Source: an uncultured Cytophagales bacterium
GTDB taxonomy: Bacteria > Bacteroidota > Bacteroidia > Cytophagales > Cyclobacteriaceae
DNA: 64,000 nt
Reading direction: 5' to 3'
Assembly (NCBI GenBank): GCA_913057175.1
Contig: CAJXNP010000024.1
Location: 19,115 to 83,114 of the forward strand
Each line of letters opens with the position of its first letter. The first letter of the stretch is position 1. The notes under the pieces were generated by a model. That model was not told the DNA's origin. It searched no databases and saw nothing but the letters and a program-made list of their open reading frames with translations. The translations under genes and the position numbers were made by a program. This document shows, piece by piece, positions 61,924 through 64,000 of the stretch.

Positions 61924-62712
61924 ATGGAAATAATTGGCTTCATATCCATTTTTATCGTTGGTGTCCTTCTCGGGTTAATGGGAGGTGGAGGGTCTGTTCT
62001 TTCTCTTCCCATCTTAATTTACATATTTTCGGTAGATCCTGTTCTGGCTACCGCCTACTCATTGTTTATTGTTGGGGCGACGAGCATAGTAGGGACTGCA
62101 CTTAAATACAGCAATGAAATGGTCGATATCAAATCGGGAATATTATTTGGTATTCCTTCAATTGTAAGCGTCTTTATTACGAGAGCATGGATTGTACCTT
62201 CCATACCTGACATTATTATTCAATTTGAGTCGCTTATTATTACAAAGCGCCTCCTGATTCTCGGCATTTTCGCCTTACTGGTAGTCCTAACAGCATTGGG
62301 CATGATATTTAAAAAGAATATGCCTATTAAGCCAAATTTGAAGCAATTAAACCCAATTCTCATTGTATCAGGTTTAGCGGTTGGATTCCTCACAGGTTTT
62401 GTGGGTATCGGTGGCGGATTCCTGATCTTGCCTGTTTTAGTTTTTACAGCTGGCATCCCCTTTAAATCAGCCATTGGCACTTCATTATTCATTATTTCGC
62501 TCAAATCCCTGATCGGTTTTACCGGTGATTTGATCAATTTTCAAATTGACTGGTACTTTCTAATATCTATTACAATTTTATCCATCTTTGGAATTATTAT
62601 TGGCAATGCTGCTTCAAAATCATTAGACGGGCTGAAACTTAAAAGGTCTTTTGGATGGTTTATTCTGATTATCGGTTGCAGTGTTTTGGTGGGTGAGGTA
62701 GTTCAGGTTTGA
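61924..62712 (+). CDS. TauE/SafE family sulfite/sulfonate exporter
   Basis: A 262-residue membrane protein with seven or eight hydrophobic helices. The two inverted halves each start with a Gly-rich motif: GLMGGGGSVLSLP (about 19-31) and GFVGIGGGFLILPVL (about 159-173), the TauE/SafE signature. The family exports sulfite, sulfoacetate or related anions across the inner membrane. Its place 25 bases after the TsdA-like gene suggests that it removes sulfur-oxidation products such as sulfite from the cell, or imports a sulfur compound. Confidence 0.88.
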   Translation: MEIIGFISIFIVGVLLGLMGGGGSVLSLPILIYIFSVDPVLATAYSLFIVGATSIVGTALKYSNEMVDIKSGILFGIPSIVSVFITRAWIVPSIPDIIIQFESLIITKRLLILGIFALLVVLTALGMIFKKNMPIKPNLKQLNPILIVSGLAVGFLTGFVGIGGGFLILPVLVFTAGIPFKSAIGTSLFIISLKSLIGFTGDLINFQIDWYFLISITILSIFGIIIGNAASKSLDGLKLKRSFGWFILIIGCSVLVGEVVQV

Positions 62713-63110
62713 TTTGGTTGCTGGTTGCTGGTTGCTGGTTTCTGGGTTAATTGGTTAATTGAGTTAATTGAGTTAATTGGTTGATTGAGTTAATTAGTTG
62801 ATTGAGTTAATTAGTTGATTGAGTTAATTGAGTTACTGGTTCCTCGTTACTTGTTGCTGGTATTTTCTTAATTAGTTAATTAGGTTAATTGAGTTGATTA
62901 TGTTGAGATTAAGGATTACTTCGGTCTTCTAACTTCTGACTTCCGACCTTTTAATTGGGTTAATTTAGTTACTGGTTACTCGTTGCCGGCATGGATTACT
63001 TCGGTCTTCTGTCGCCCGACCTTTTAGTTGAGTTAATTAGTTGATTGAGTTAATTGAGTTACTGGTTCCTCGTTACTTGTTGCTGGTATTTTCAACCCGT
63101 AACCGTATGA
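62713..63110. repeat. Simple-repeat array with a 64-bp exact duplication
   Basis: Three tandem copies of a 17-base unit TTGATTGAGTTAATTAG stand at 62781-62831 (the last with one change at its end). A 64-base block is duplicated exactly at 62804-62867 and 63030-63093. An 18-base block GGATTACTTCGGTCTTCT occurs at 62913 and 62993. GGTTGCTGG and GGTTACTGG words recur throughout, and a related phrase appears at about 11990-12030. Such T/G-rich word arrays are known in Bacteroidota intergenic DNA and have no coding content here. Confidence 0.8.
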
Positions 63111-63231
63111 TCGTTGATTGTTGCTGTTATTGTCATCAAGCAACCCGTAACCGGCAACTCGCAACCAATTTTACCGATCACTGATGACACTTTTTTCAAC
63201 TTTCAGTTTTGAACTACACCTTCCCCACCCC

Positions 63232-64000
63232 TCACTTCTTCTTAATCCATGGAAAACGATAGTTCAGGTTCAACAGGAATTGGCTTCTTTTACCAAAAAC
63301 CCCAAGTTCAGATCTCAGCATCCAGTTTTTATTGAATTGGAACTGGGCGCCCAAAAGAATATTAAAAGGAGCAGCAACCCTTTTATCCAGTTTGTATTCT
63401 ACAGTAGCTTCACCCGGATTCAACCCGTTTGATATCTCCTCAAGTTTATCAATTATTTGATTGACAATGACCCTTTGTGCAGGTGGTAAACTCTCTGCCC
63501 AATCATTGAGGTAATCAATGAGAATACCACTGCCAAAATTCGGAAAAATATCCTGCAAAGGTATACTTCCTTCTGTGTCATTCTGAATGGATTGATAAAA
63601 CACCCCACCCCAAATTGACAGGGATCTCTCAGGCTGATAAGGAAACCTGATCACATGCCCAACCCTGAAACTGCTGTTAAAGGCAGGAACAGGTTCGACA
63701 ATTACATCAATACCAACAAAATTGTAATTGTTATCCCAGGCAATCCAAACGGGACCCAATGCTCCGGTGAGTGTTGCCCCAATACCAAATGATTTTGCTT
63801 TAAAATGTTGGGTAGTTTCAAACCCTATAGGCTCGAGCAAACTCACCTCTGTGTCTGTTGTTCCGCCCCCCAGGATTCCATATACATTTAAAAATGGAAA
63901 AATCCAGATATCGGGTCTTACCGCAGGGCAAACGCATTTAAAAAATATTTGAAGTGAGATGTTGGGGTTTTGAGACAATGAGCCCTTAGACTCAAGGTGT
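63232..64000 (-). CDS. Outer membrane beta-barrel protein, cut by right edge
   Basis: The frame is open from the right edge to a stop at 63232, so the N-terminus is missing; a TTG at 63978 is not taken as the start. The visible 255 residues include VRPDIWIFPFLNVYGILGGG-type sequence (RPDIWIFPFLNVYGILG), alternating strands, WVAWDNNYNF-like WIAWDNNYNFVGI, FRVGHVIRFPYQPERSLSIW, and the barrel end LGVFGKRSQFLLNLNYRFPW. It resembles the large barrels of Bacteroidota and Proteobacteria found as solitary outer-membrane genes; no ligand is evident. The simple-repeat array lies just beyond its 3' end. Confidence 0.7.
   Translation of the reverse strand, partial: HLESKGSLSQNPNISLQIFFKCVCPAVRPDIWIFPFLNVYGILGGGTTDTEVSLLEPIGFETTQHFKAKSFGIGATLTGALGPVWIAWDNNYNFVGIDVIVEPVPAFNSSFRVGHVIRFPYQPERSLSIWGGVFYQSIQNDTEGSIPLQDIFPNFGSGILIDYLNDWAESLPPAQRVIVNQIIDKLEEISNGLNPGEATVEYKLDKRVAAPFNILLGAQFQFNKNWMLRSELGVFGKRSQFLLNLNYRFPWIKKK

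Noticed and set aside
62713..63110. Possible CRISPR array
   Set aside because: Repeats are T/G-rich words of unequal spacing without unique spacers, and no cas gene is near.

Overview
The window looks like chromosomal DNA of a free-living member of the Bacteroidota, most likely Cytophagales-like. This is inferred from a SusC/SusD pair, several carboxypeptidase-regulatory-domain TonB receptors, Reg_prop/Y_Y_Y hybrid two-component sensors, a TamL/TamB pair, DUF4856 and imelysin lipoproteins, and start codons mostly lacking a strong Shine-Dalgarno sequence. I saw no rRNA, tRNA, CRISPR array, prophage or complete insertion sequence.

Layout. 0-5 kb (minus strand): a two-gene unit of secreted proteins (DUF2092 plus an Arg/Asn/Gly/Tyr-rich protein cut by the left edge), two tandem paralogous secreted proteins ending in a terminator, a nested hairpin element, and a membrane-anchored AraC regulator. 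5.2-11.3 kb (minus): a probable iron-uptake operon of DUF4856 lipoprotein, imelysin lipoprotein, HTTM membrane protein and TonB receptor, with overlapping genes and GTG and TTG starts. 11.5-14.9 kb (plus): single enzymes (VOC protein, SGNH/rhamnogalacturonan acetylesterase, haloalkane-dehalogenase-like hydrolase, SDR). 15.2-28 kb: SusC, SusD and a giant FG-GAP/UnbV lipoprotein on the plus strand, converging on a hybrid two-component regulator, with no glycoside hydrolase. 28.4-33.5 kb: a chimeric aldo/keto reductase-DUF885 gene, a Reg_prop histidine kinase, and a broken second copy of the same DUF885 tail. 34-37.6 kb: an ABM-like secreted protein and a two-subunit molybdenum hydroxylase. 38-46.4 kb: a large TonB-receptor-like barrel, a small orphan, and a second full hybrid regulator. 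47.2-52.2 kb: a run of envelope proteins (CsgG/TolB-like, two paralogous barrels, an Omp85-like barrel, a putative-Ig lipoprotein), facing the tamB-tamL pair (52.2-58.8 kb). 59.2-62.7 kb: a sulfur module (Tat-exported DsrE, second DsrE, TsdA-like dihaem cytochrome, TauE/SafE exporter). The right end holds simple repeats and an outer-membrane protein cut by the edge.

The least expected items are: a 318/238-bp hairpin-rich repeat with TTAACCCGG ends, present twice and each time just upstream of an AraC-type regulator; the in-frame aldo/keto reductase-DUF885 fusion together with a decayed duplicate of its tail; a nested-stem element at 3.04-3.13 kb; and a 129-bp inverted-repeat element that supplies the stop codon of a gene. 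All functional statements are motif readings by eye; no database search was run.
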